64,000 bases of DNA from Daucus carota subsp. sativus (Eukaryota > Streptophyta > Magnoliopsida > Apiales > Apiaceae), in NCBI RefSeq assembly GCF_001625215.2, contig NC_030384.2, positions 40,396,390-40,460,389 of the forward strand, written 5' to 3'. The translations under genes and the position numbers were made by a program. Positions 24,149-37,600 of the stretch are shown here, piece by piece (the stretch's first letter is position 1; each line of letters starts with the position of its first letter). The notes under the pieces are model-generated. The model saw only the letters and a program-made list of their open reading frames with translations. It searched no databases and was not told the DNA's origin.

Positions 24149-26328
24149 TTAAACTTTATCATCTAACTTATCACTCATAAGAGGGGCAAGCTCAATACGA
24201 TTTCGTGGAGTTCGTGGTGTCCTAGGAGTTACTGGCAGTAGCTGTTGAGAGAGCAGGTGCCTCACATACCCGTAAAATGTACATCCAAGAAGCGTCACAG
24301 TACATCCAACAGCATTCATGGCCGAGATTGGATTTCTGAATATCATCCATGAACATGTAACGGCAACAGCAACCTGTTGAAAAGAATAAAACTCGCTGAG
24401 TACAAAATGATGACCATAAAAAGTTTATGCTTTGATTGTCTTGATCACCATTAATGCCTAGTCACAAGCTTAACGATAATTTCATCCCATTTGTCGGTAT
24501 ATATCTTCTTACGTAAAACATCATAAACTCGTTAAGTCCTTACAACAATCAAGTTATAATTGTTGCAAGACTTGAGAGTGAGAAAACTAGAGGATAAAAA
24601 TGAGTGTTGACAAATACTTGGGAGTGGTAGGATACTGAGGATTTGTAACAATTCAAGAACAAGGCATTAAACTTGTCCTTAAGCGTAATTCAAATGCAAG
24701 ATGTAGAAAATTGGTAATGTTAACTATGAACTTGACATAACGAGCACTTCTCTGCTATATGCAAGATGTGTGCAATGCACCTGCAAACATGATATCTCAC
24801 CTTAAGATTTCCAGCAACATTAAACGTGACAGCAGTTGTGGAGTGAATCACGTAAAATATGGAGAAGTTAAGGCAGAAAGCCATCACTCCTGAGCCAAAA
24901 ATAATGACAAGTGATGAGAAAAGAGTGGGACATGTTTGAAACCATTGTAACACCCCAGCCCCTTCCAGTATTAGGGCCGGCACCGCCAAGATCATAGTTG
25001 CAAAAGGTGCCATGTAGTACACGGTATTAATGCTACAGAGACAAAGGAAATATCAGATCAGCATCATCGACAGAATCTATTAACCACACACTGAAGATGT
25101 TTTCTGCAATATAATAGGTGCAAACAACGTCTCCATTGTGAAACTGCAGAGTCTTAAAGTCAGTGTAAAATCAAAATGTTGCTGTGATTCAGACCCAAGA
25201 TTAGATACACATATCAGTTGTAAGATTAGCAGCGATGTTATGAATTTATTGTCAAATCTTAGTGGTATAAAGCACAATATTATTTATTTAAAAATGGGTA
25301 CATCCGACTAGTAGTAAGGAATCCTTTCAATTACTTCACACTATTAATTACAATATCATTCATTTTAAAACAGGTGGATCCAGATTCTTTCAGCAATCCG
25401 TATAATTGCAAATCTTCTTAAACTGCCATCCTTTGTTTGCTTTAAAAAATATATTAAACTTAACAATTAAGTCTAATTGTACATTACAAGATAAATCTAT
25501 TTCACATAATTGTCATTGAGTGGTCCATGTACAAGATACCCAAATTAACCAAGGTGGCATTTATATGATCCCTAAACTTGTTATAGACGAAGAATGCAGG
25601 GTTTGCATATTAACCGTTTAAGGGATAAATTATTTATTTTACTTGTCCTTTTATTTCTGATTCTAGTTCAAGTCAAGTATGCATTCATATCTAAATCAAC
25701 CATTTAAGGGATATATTATATGTAACACTAGTCTAGAGATGCACTAACACTAATATAAACCATTTCCGTCTGCACTCTGCGCCATACTTATGATATCATG
25801 TATACATTCTTTCATGATATGTTTACATGTGATAAGTACATGATGATGAACGAACCCAATAAACTGGAACAGATTATAGTACAATGCATCTTAAACCCTC
25901 AAATCTCTAATTTATTACTACCTATATGAAGTAATATCTAAAAGGCATAGGGGTGCTTCTATGTGCAACTACTGATCAAACAGAAGCAGCCTGCTTGAGG
26001 CCACAGCGGTAAACATTGCACATATACTGTCACAAAACTAAAGTCACATAATAAATCAAATAGATGGAACTACAAATTTTTACACCTTGTCCTACCTATA
26101 GGGAAAAAAATCTAAAAAGATGAAATGAACAATACACATTTATAACATATCCCTCGATAGAATCAAATAGTCAAAACATGTGTCCCAAATATGAACACAT
26201 CTTTTATGCATCCTAGATCTGTTTTATGCTCATCAAAAAAGAGTTACCAAGCCAGGCCCACCAATAATAAAAAGAACTAAAAAGCATAGACAACAGAACA
26301 TAGCTCAAACCCCCCCCCCCCAGGCCCC

Positions 26329-26365
<37 letters not shown>

Positions 26366-28492
26366 GTTGACTTCATAAAAATTAGTAAATGGTCAAGTAA
26401 CCATGAGTTCTACGAGTAAATTCCAGGTCATGCAGTTTCCTCAATTGAAAAGGATTAGAACAGTCAAATTGTACAGTGTTATGCACCATTGCTGCTAAAC
26501 ACGCCAATGCATTTATAGGAGGGGTAAGTGATGTAGTGAGCCATTTAAAACTTCATTTTCCCACTATTTGTAAGAAGTGTAACCAAAGTAGATGGCAGAA
26601 CAATACCTGTCAAACTTGTAGCCATGAAGTAGCGATTCAGCAAGTATAGTTTTAGTTGAAGTAGCGAGACAGCCAAATAAGGCAGCACAAAATCCAAGCA
26701 TGTTAAAGCTAAGTTCTGTCATTGAAGTGAGAAGTATGCCGCCAACAATTGGAATTAAAGATGCCCAAATTCGCCAGTCAAAATATTTTCTCCAAATTAG
26801 CCACTGCAAAAACACTGTTTTATATGCATCGAGACATACAAGTTAAAAAGGTGAAAGATTTAAAACTGGAAAAGACAAATCACAATCCAAAGTTGAGAGC
26901 CTAACCTGTGGTTGCAGGCGTAAATGACTTTATGGTTTGCATAAAAGAAACAGGAATGTAACGCAAGCTCACATTTCCCAAAACTATGTTAATACAGAAC
27001 ACAAATGACATGGGAAATATTCTTCTCCAACGATCTTCAGGCTCAACCATAATAAGAGGCTTAAGCTTTAGCACCTTGATAACCACAAACGCACCAATAG
27101 CCGAGCATATGAAATGTATACATGATACTGACAAAGGGAACTTGAAGTCCAGTTTCTGTCAATTAAAAATAGAAATTAAAATGCAACAACCTGACATCTA
27201 TCAATCACATCAGATTAGTGATAAGAAACAAATCACAAAAATAATAAAGAAACATGAGGATAATATTCCAATTCCAATATAATAACACTACAATTTCTAC
27301 ATTCATCAAATATGCAACATATATGTCTGATGACCAGTGGTCTGCTTATAAAGCAATAACAGCAATTGCATACATATCTAAAGATGTTTCACCATTACTT
27401 TAATCTTACAGATCATATCCAGAAATAACACAATTTCATGCAGTTTACTTCAAATAGCGGAATTAGACGGAACTTATGGAATGAAAATCAAGAGCAGCTT
27501 ATCAATAAATATCCTACAAAAATCTCAAAAAAACTTACCTTTAGGTAATGATAACAGCGACCAACTTTAAAGTTTAAACAGCTTAAGAAACAATATTCAA
27601 GGTTCAGACTTCAGATAGAGTGGAGTCAAAAACAACTCTAAGCATCCAATTTAACTTTGCAAACAAAAAAGTGGAAGAAAAGAAAATAGAAAACCTTCAG
27701 CACCTGTGAACCCAGCGAAAATACTAAGACACAACGATACTATTGTTTGATTTATCCAAATATTATTGCAATCACAATCTAGAGTGTACTTCCTCTCTAC
27801 CAAAGTCATTGTTTTTTACATCATTTACAATGCAACCACAAAAATATGGAAATCCATCTACCAAGATCAGACTTCCCCTCCTATAAATGTAATTAATTCT
27901 GAAATCATGTACAATTTAATCAAAAAAGCTTCCTTTATATAGAATCCTCGCATATAACTTCCACGCTTTTAATATGTTATCCACCATATTGGCTGGATCA
28001 CAAACAAAATAAACGCAAAAGACCAAATGCAATCCTCTAGAATCCAGATCACTGGATCAACACGACAATATGATCCAAGTATTCAAAGTAAGTAAATTTT
28101 GTAAACCATACCACCAATCATCCTGTCATCGTACCACAGGAATTTCACTAATTGACAGTTAATGAAAAACTTTAGCCACAAAACTTCAAACTAGGCGAAT
28201 TCAACTCCATCTAATTCCTCACAATTCTGTCAAATCCATTGTATAAACAAGTATGCAAAAGTTGAAAACTTGTAAAATTTAACACTAAACCCACATCAAG
28301 CAGTACAAAAAAAAACAGAAACAAACACACATATAAATAAAAAAATACTGAGGAATTGAGCAGGAAAAAACAGAAACTGACCTGAAAGATCCACTTATTC
28401 ATGATAATAACAGTAACATTAAAACCCCACCATTGAACAATTGCAATAATGGATCTAATAACACTCCACTGCAACAACCTAGTCTCTTCCAT
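24149..28492 (-). CDS. UDP-GALT1: UDP-galactose transporter of the KV/A/G nucleotide-sugar/triose-phosphate family
   Basis: Predicted Golgi transporter moving UDP-galactose into the lumen in exchange for UMP. CDS = complement(join(24149..24373, 24801..25032, 26607..26814, 26906..27155, 28382..28492)), 341 aa, the usual family length. It is hydrophobic throughout with about 8-10 membrane segments. Family landmarks: QWWGFNVTVIIMNKWIFQ near the start, SLRYIPVSFMQTIKSFTPA, and NVAGNLKVAVAV, whose K-V pair places it in the KV/A/G group. The cytosolic tail has TPRTPRTPRNRIEL. Arabidopsis GONST5 and UDP-GALT1 match closely from memory; the symbol follows gene order. An in-frame ATG 39 nt further upstream (28531) would add 13 residues; MEET at 28492 fits the family start better. 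Confidence 0.93.
26308..26361. repeat. Poly-C plus CA microsatellite
   Basis: A C run (26310-26321) and (CA)n (26332-26361) in the long intron between exons 3 and 4 of the transporter. Confidence 0.88.
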
Positions 28493-31400
28493 CACCTCTT
28501 TCCTCAACAATTCACCTGAAAACAACACCAACCCAGATCAAATAACCAAAATTAAACACACCCCATGTCAGAAAGATCCAAACTTTCAAACAAAACACAC
28601 CTCAATTTTCTAGAGAGAGAGGGGGGCGAGAGATACAAGTAGAGAGAGAAAGAGGGTCAGTGAGGAGTGAAGAAGTTGTAGAGAGAGAGAGGTTGTAACG
28701 GTGGAAGTACCCCCTCGTTGCCCATGTGATGTCTAGAGTGGTTTTAGCTTGCCGATTTTGATTTGAGTAGTGAGTACGCCTTTTCTAGGCCGTTGGATTG
28801 GGGAGAGTGGAATCACGCGCTCAAAATGGACGGTGGTGATTTGGTTTATTGCATCCTAGACGTTTTGTCACGCTTCCACAACGTTTCCTACACCTTTGTT
28901 TGGTTTCTTGGCAAAGTCCCCCACACTCATACTATTCACTTTCCCATGTATCCATTCATGATTCATGCGAGTCTTTGGTACATTTTCTGTAATTCGAGTC
29001 GGGTAGCTCGAATTCGTTCAAGTGGGTTCTACTCGATTCAATTCGACTCGAAATTTGGATGACTAGGTTCAAATTACAACCTTAAATATATTTATTTAAG
29101 CAATTTGGATATTAATTGTGTGAAAATAAATTAATGTTTATATCATGAAAACTTTTAAATATTCCTTCCATATCACTTATTGTATATGTTTATATTATCT
29201 TGAAAATAAATATTAATAAAATATTAAAATTATATAAAATAGTGAAGATGAGCATGAAAGGATAAATAGTAGTGGGATGATGTCGAAATTTGAGGGATTA
29301 TTTGTTAAATTTGAACAAATATGATTAGTTAATGTTGATTTAAATTTTTTAATTACTGTTTTCATTTGTTACAAATTAACTAATGTATTATACTGATTAC
29401 TGTTAAATGTATTACTTAATTGAATAAATGATATTATCTTGTATTGTATAATTTTTAAATAATTCTAAAAAAATATGATTGTCGAATCATGTGTGAAAAA
29501 CGAGATATGAGGAGTTGAAAATTTCTAAATTTTTTAAAATTTGACTTTACATGAAAATATAGAATCACTTTAAAAAAGTAATTTATAATAATTTATTATT
29601 ATATTAATATTTTTCTGTATTTGATAAATTATAAGTATCAAACAAATTATACAACCATATAAATTAATATTTTACACTCTCATTACAAAAAATGTTAATA
29701 AAATTATGCATTAATCATCTAACAAGTATATGATTATGTTACTTTTGATATTTTGCCGATTATTCCTCATTAAGTTCCAATGTTCCATTTACAGAGTAGC
29801 TTATTAGTTTATAAAATATATTTTTTTGACACAAAATAAAATAATTTCGTTAACAGAACATAGTACTGTTGGAACAAACCCCAAACTGATCATATAACTA
29901 TAATATTTAATTCTTATTTCAAGAATTTATATATAAAAACTAACATCATTATGCTTTAAGCTACATGATAAATGAATAAGACGGCCGACGAGTGCATACC
30001 CGATGGAAATTGTTTCAAGGAGCAACTTTTGAAGTCAAACCTTTGCCAAATTGTATGACCCACTAAAATATTTGTCAAAATTGGACAAATATATATAGAT
30101 GAGTACTAATATTTCTATATTATACTCCATTCTGTCTCACCAAAGTTCTTTATGCTATTTTTTGCACGCACTTTAAAACTCCTGTAAAGTATAGTTCTAT
30201 AATGTTTTATTTTGCAAAAAAAAATCTTGAAAAAAAGTTTAACGTTTAAACTTTTATTCAAAGAAAAAATAAATTAAAAAAACGTCATTGAACTATATCT
30301 TATAAGAGTCTTAAAATACGTGCAAACAGTTAACATAAACATCCTGGCGGGACAGAGGGACTACTAAAATAGAATTGATGGTCAATAAATGGTGCCATAT
30401 ATACTTCAACATAAGACAAATAAGGTCTGATTGTCGATTAAGACCATTCCAGTTTTATAATATGATGATTTTCCTATGTTTACAGACCACGCACGCACCT
30501 AAGTGGACCACCATTTCTAGAAATGAAAGTTGGGTAATGAATATGCATAAACCTAGCTAATTACGCTCAGTTTAACAGTATCAAAGTCCAGTAATATTGT
30601 TATAAATTAAATTGGTATTTGAAATAAATAATTACTCTTTTTTGAAACACCATTGTGTATTCTCAAATCATTTCTATCATAAAAATTTAATTTCCTTTCA
30701 TTTCAATTTTCAACACACCTCTCCCCTCCCTCCTCATTTCCATCCAATAACATATCAAATATATCATTATTTTTTGATAATAAAACACAATAGTAAGAGC
30801 GAATCATTTCTAACTTTTCAATCTTCATAACTTATTGTTCTCATACATTTCTCTTATCCGGCATTGCTTGGAATTTGGATCGTTGGTCCGCGGGAAACTT
30901 GGAAACCTTTGCGTCTTCAGGTAAGATCAAACTGGGCTGTCGACATGTTTGGGCTTTGTTTAAAATCTTAAATAAAAGTAATACTACAACTATTTATTTT
31001 TGTCCGCACGTTGCAGGCCCATTTTTAATACATGCACTGATGTACAAACGGTGAAACGCGAAACGGACAGGCCCTTCTTTTTTAAGTGTATTTTAGTTTC
31101 ACTTCGATAAAAATGAACGTATCATATTATTTTACTAAACGTATCATTTTTTTTAATACGGAGACGTAAAAATATTACAAATCAACGTCATAAAAACTGG
31201 CCGTAGTTTCAAGGGTCAGTTATTTCCAATATTTGGATGCAAATCGATGAAAAACTATTTAAAAAAAAAAAATCGATGAAAAATGTTATAAAATTATCTC
31301 GTAAAATCATAAAATCAAAATTAGGATCACATTTGGCATTTTTCTTAATTGCAGTGATGAAATAAGAATTTAAAACTACTTGGTGTTAAAATAGCAGATA

Positions 31401-31657
31401 GTCAAATTTTATGTTCGTCGAGTTTAAAATGAAATTTTTATCTTTCAGTTTTCTCTTTGAATAAAATATAAATATCAAAATTTTATTGAAAAAAGAGGAA
31501 TTTTAAAAATAATGATCAGAAATATATATTTTTTAATCAAAATCGAATAATTATTATTTTGGAACCTACTTGCCGTGTGCCTACACAGCGAGTAAATGTA
31601 AGGAGCAAGAGTCGTCCCCAGTGCAGAAGCAGTGCTGTAAAGAAAAGAGAAGAGAAG
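28493..31657. other. Intergenic between divergent genes
   Basis: The first 250 bp are the probable 5' UTR/promoter of the minus-strand transporter, with a strong GA repeat (28612-28692, CT on the coding strand). Beyond that the DNA is AT-rich. A CGAGT/TCGAATT-rich patch lies at 28995-29055. A degenerate MITE is listed separately. The right end is the promoter of the SGT-type gene. Confidence 0.5.
30125..30361. mobile_element. Degenerate Stowaway-like MITE
   Basis: The left end CTCCATTCTGTCTCACCAAAG and right end GGCGGGACAGAGGGAC are imperfect inverted repeats next to TA. The inner halves also pair (TGCACGCACTTTAAAACTC with GAGTCTTAAAATACGTGCA). Confidence 0.65.
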
Positions 31658-34600
31658 ATGGGCGAGTTGAGCACCGATTCAATTCTCTCCAAAAGGATCG
31701 TCCGGTCCTTCCTTCAATTTCTCGATTCCGGTACTCTCTCATTTATCCACAGACTTTTAATTCCATCGAAATCAATGCCATTCAATTGTCTTTTTATTTT
31801 TCTTTTATCAACTCCTATTTACTAGTATTTTCTTCTTATATGTTTCATAGACTGTTGTATTTCTAGGGCTTATACTTGACTTTTCGCTTCATTCATTTTC
31901 TGCTTTTTTAAGTTGTATACAACTGTGATTTTAATTACCCAGTCATCAATTGAATTGGGCGTCAGTTGATTTGTGTTGTTACTGCTTTTTTTTTTAATTT
32001 GATTTTGAAATGTTGTGTGTTTGTTTTCGTAAACCTAGACCTAGGTAGTAGCAGTGTAATGCAAGGAAATAACACTCTGTAATCTGTGCCTGGAGGACTC
32101 GTTAGAATTGAATTTGTTTATGATTATGCTGTAATGGATGGGAATGAGTAATTCAAAGTAATGGGCACTCTGAGCATACAATTTCTGTGACCATGGATGC
32201 ACTGATGTTTTTTTGTATATATATGTCTGTTGGTTGGGGATTCGGGGGAAAGCGGTTTGTTTACGGATTTTACTTTCTCAGGTAGTTTGGTTTTGTTATT
32301 GTTTGAGTCTAATGCAAGGCATTTTTCCGACACATGTGCGTTAGGTTTGCATGTATTTAATGAGATTCTTTCATCGCTACTTGGTTTGGTGTCTGATAAA
32401 TTTTACTTCTTGGTTGATTTCTTTCTATTTTTAAAAGCTAACGGTGTGTCTTTAAAAACCCAGCACCGATTTGTTTTATAAAGCCAAACGAACATAAAGT
32501 TTTTAGTGGCCTGTGTTACTTCGACTCGGTTACGGAATGTCCGACACGACACGACACGACACATCACTTTATAATATATTAATAATTAAGTATGTTAAGT
32601 AAGATACCTTGACAAAAAGAAACAATAATACTCAGGTATAACATTATATTGTAAAGGACTTTGCAAATTAGACTTATACTCTTCTTCCATCTCAGTTATG
32701 CTTCTTTGCCTTCTCATATAATTATTTTGAATCCTTAATTTCACTCAGATGTGGTCTTTAAGTTGGTCAAAGTGTCCACATTTCAGTCAAAGGATCTTAC
32801 TCGAAATAAGTGTTGTGTCTAAGGGTGCGACAAGGGCACGACGACTGAAATAGAAGAGTCGTAGTAACATAGTTAGTGGAGGGAGATGCCCCCTCTGTAG
32901 GACTTGGCTTGAATCCCGCCCAAAAGAACCCTTTGTAGCAACAAAACCATTTCAATAAGATGCTGTTTTGGATCAGCTCTGCAAGCCTCTGAATGGAACT
33001 ATCCTTTACTGCACTCAGAAGTAGCTGTTGTTTGACAAAAAATTTGCAATCTCATAGTGAATCTACAACCCATGTTGGTTGTAAGGGTTCAATCTCTCAT
33101 GAGTGCATCCAGAGGGATTCACCCCCTCAAATTCTTTCTCATTCAGCCAGTTAAGTATATACCAATACAATGCCATCCCCTGCAAAAAAAAATCAGCAGT
33201 TGGACTCAAAGCAAGTTGACAAATAAAGAATAAATTAAATGACAAAGCCAAGCCAGAGATAGTAAGAATTTTGACACCTAAAATCATTGTCGGGTTCCGA
33301 GAATGTAAAACTGAAATTGCTTCAAATCCTGCACAGACCCGAGTTGGTGAAATCGGCTTTTTGTAACTGAAATGGGTGAAGAGACCAGTTGCTTGCTTGC
33401 TTGCTGATAGATCTGAAAGTGAATCTTCAATCCAAAGCAGGGGGTGATTCTTAATTTGCCAGTGATGGCGGTGTTTACCTTGGTAAAAATTAAATCTGAA
33501 ATACAACAGTGTCAAAATATATATAAATATAATATTTGTAATTGTCTTAAACATATAGTGTTCCAGTGTGGCTACTTTAAGGCAATTACTTATACATAGA
33601 GACAGTTGCATATTCTTTGCTTTGATTTATTTGCTTGTTTTCCAAATTGAGGTTGGACTAATTAGATTTATGTTCATCGTAATGCTTGTTTTGGAAGTCA
33701 CTATTTTTTTTTAATCTGGTCACGTTTTATCTGTTTGTTGCAGTTGAACCTTCCCCTGGTGTTGATCCTGAAGGGCTTGAAGTTGCAAAGGAATGCTTAT
33801 TAGATGTATTTAAGATTAATCATCCGATTGATAGTCAATCGAGTGATTCCTTAGTTGAAATATTCCGATTAAAGGACTCAACCGAAAACAAGTCAAATTC
33901 TACTCATAAACAATCATCAACTAATGTTCCTAGTACATCCGCAACCTTGAATAAGGTTCATGCCAATCATGTAGCAGCATTACAATATCTGGTTTATTCA
34001 TATGCTAGCTGTTTCATTCTATCATTTTATTGCTCTGTGATATTTGTTAAATGGTCTTGATTAATCCTGTATATAGAAGATTACCAAAGTTGTTGGTTCA
34101 TACTCATACGAAGTACTATGATTTATTATCTCTAGACTCTAGCTATACATGTAAATTTTTTTCCTTGAAGTTGTGTAGCCTCCTTCGATAGAAGTGTTAC
34201 AGCACTAATGAGAAATCTATATGTTATGTTTGCTAAATGGCACTGTGCACACTGCACAATCTTTATCTAATATATCTCGTTTAATTTATATCTTAACATT
34301 TGATTGAAGTCGATCTGTTTTTGTAATAAATATCTTTGTGCTCAGTATTATTCTTTTCCATCAATCATATATCTGTATTTCGCGTTCTATGTTTTTGAAT
34401 TTTTTTTGGTTTCATCTTGGGCCTATGCTATTAATTTTTTACGTGTAGATCTTCTGTAAATACATTTTGTAGAGACGGGAAAGGTGATACCTATAAAACC
34501 TTTTTCCATTTCATACATAATTGTTTTCATGGCATTGAGGGATTTCTTGTTCTGCTATGTGTTTATATTCTCTTAATTGAATAAACAATTGTTATATGAC

Positions 34601-37600
34601 CACTGCAATGATTAGTATTTCCCCTGATTATACTCCTGTCGTATGGTCCTGTTGTGACCATTATCCCAATTCTATTGAACTTTACATGTGATGGTTTGAG
34701 CATGACTGTATCTATGGTTTTCGTTTACAGGAAACTGACAGGACTGGAGCAGCTCACACCCAGGGTAATTGTTTTTGAATTCCCTATTCCATTTTACAAC
34801 TTTTTCACTGTCCTGGTATCATCAAGGATATAGGTTGGCGATAAATTGATTCTTTTATAAGAAATTTGATTATTAATGTTAGTTGTGGACAGTGACGTAG
34901 CACAGTAGGGGCCAATCATTACACATAAGATTTGGTTCACTTTTTTTAAAAAAGAAAAATAATACTGATAGTTTAATAGATAAATTTCGAGATTTCGGGA
35001 TTTAAAAGAACGTAGAGTATTTTATTTATATGTAAATTACTTTATATTTTTATTTTTGTATCAAATATGTTTTAATATTATTTTGAACCGGCCCTTGTTG
35101 AGATTTACGTCTGGCTTCATCCCTGGTTGTGGAGGTATTAATTTAATTCCTTTTATCACTTAATTTTGTTATTTCTTATTTGAATGGGCACATATTTGCT
35201 ATTGCTTACACGATATTAGAGAGGTAAGTTTGTCTGCCGCTTCTTCTTAGTAGCCTTTATAGATTCAGGATTTGTTTTATGCCATCCTTGTTGATTTCTG
35301 GTATGAAACATGCTGCCTCCAATATGCACTGAAACTATTTGCTTCCGCGAGAAATTAATTCCAGTTCAGATTGATTGACTTATTATTTTCATGAGCGGTC
35401 TTCTTTCTATGTGCATATTGAATTATTGCCAAGTTATTTTTGCATAAGATAGATACTGGTATGTTGTCTGGCAGGCTAATCACTGAACTATGTGCAATCA
35501 GAAGCAGTCAGACATTGTTTTTACTGGATATCTTTCTGCTGAAACACACATTTATACTGTTTGTATTTTTAAGGAACAATAATTTGATGTAATTAAATTC
35601 TTTCTGTAATTAGCTTTCATCTTAATGAAATTTGATTTACTTGGTGGTCAACATACCCAGTCTTATGTAGCAGTGTAGTGTTGGCTTTAGGGAGTGGGAG
35701 TTGAATTTTGATCGTTATTGAAACATGGCTTGGGCTTCGTATTAGATGCTATAAGCTTTCTTGTTCCCGTTGATAAGAAACAAGTAGTTTTTTGCTGTGT
35801 CATTATCAGGAATATCCAAAGATGAAATGTTTGGGCAATTTTTTGGTGCGCTGGAAAAAGCTCATTTTTTTAAGACTATGCCTGATGGAGCTGATGATGA
35901 GGACCAACTTGATAGGGCAACGAGAACCTTTCATACTGCTGTAGCGGTATGATATACCCTCACTTATATATGTCATTGCACTGTTGGTACTTGGTATGAT
36001 ATTCCCTTGTATCTTTCTGCCTTGACACTATTATAACATTACATCCTACTCCCTCCGTCCCTCTGAGTTCTATACTTTTGGATTGGACACGGAGACTAAG
36101 AAAAGTGTATAAAGTAATGCGATCAATATTTAATTGATAGATTTGAAAAAGTAGAAAGTAGTGGGTGGTTGGGGTTTTTATATTATAAAAGGTTACTATT
36201 TTGGGAAAGTTTTGAAATGTATAGAATTTGAATGGGACATCCGAAAAATTAAAGTGTAAAGAAATCAGAGGGACGGAGGGAGTATCATTTATTTTTGAGT
36301 CTTACATATCATCACATGTTTAAGTTTTAGAGAACCATGCTGCAAATAGTTTACATGTCCGACACACACACACACACACATATTTAGAGCTGCATTACTT
36401 TGCATGCTTTTTCCTTGGTGATTGATTTTTTATAGCAACCTATTATTTCAAGTATTCTTTCGGTGCTGATACTCAAACAATTGATTTAAAATTAAAGCTG
36501 TTAATATGGGCCTGGTTGTTGGGGAGGTAGATGTGCCACAGCCAAAAGGCATTTCCCCTAATTTTGTATAATTATTTTGTCCTCAATTATATTTATATAT
36601 GTACATTTAGTTATATAATTTGAATATACTATGTAAAATATACAGTAGATGAACAATTGTAAGTCTTTGAAATATACCCCAATCTTGTACACGGCAGTAA
36701 GTCAAAACAAATTTAGAGCATTCCAAGCAGTTAAACTTTTACGCATTCATTAAATTAACATGATGAGGATGACTGTTAGTGCCGATCCAAATAGAAGCTG
36801 TAAGAGAGTACCTAACGTCCTGTAAATAGAGGAATTGTCAGCTACTGGTCTGCTGTGTTTGTTAACATAGATATTATAGTATATTTTTTCCGTCTCATAT
36901 GTTTTGTCTTTGTTAGTTTGGTGTGTGTTGGAGTTTGCATCCAGAAGTTACAGAATAATAATTTCAGAGATGTCAGATTTTTAGAACTGCTGATAAGTAT
37001 GTGCAAATACATATCTCAACAACTCTGTATCTTGTCTGGTATACTTCTATTCAGCGAGGTTAAAGTAGTGATTAACATGAAACGATATTTACTGCAAATT
37101 AAGTTACATATAGTTTTATTACTTGCATCCTCTGTGACAGAAAAACAGGTTTCTTACTTTTGATAAATAATATGAAGATGGAAAAAAAAAAGTGTTTTGT
37201 CGAATTAAAACACCTAAACCATTATAGTAACACCTTGAGCAAACTTCATATGAGGTATAATATTTGAGAAAGCATTGCATTTAAGTCTTAATTTCTGTTT
37301 TAACAATATACATTTAACTATACTTGGAACATTTGAGTTTAAGTTCATTTAGTATGCTTTTAATCGCCAAGTTTGTTCTGTTATTATACACCATGGTACT
37401 TTATCACCAAATTAGCTTTTTTGCTTCCCTTCCTCTTACAAGAGAGTCTTAATATCTTCAGATTCTTCGTAAGTGATTGTTCTTTCTGATGATTGATATT
37501 AGGAGCTGGAAAAATCTGGGTGCCAGACATATGATCGAAAAAGTCTTGCTGAGATCTTGAAGTCGCAAGGTACATTAGATCAAAAGCTCCAGCAACCGTA

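Noticed and set aside
28211..28531. Longer N-terminus for the UDP-galactose transporter (start 28531)
   Set aside because: It adds a 13-residue extension not expected in the family; MEET at 28492 fits better.
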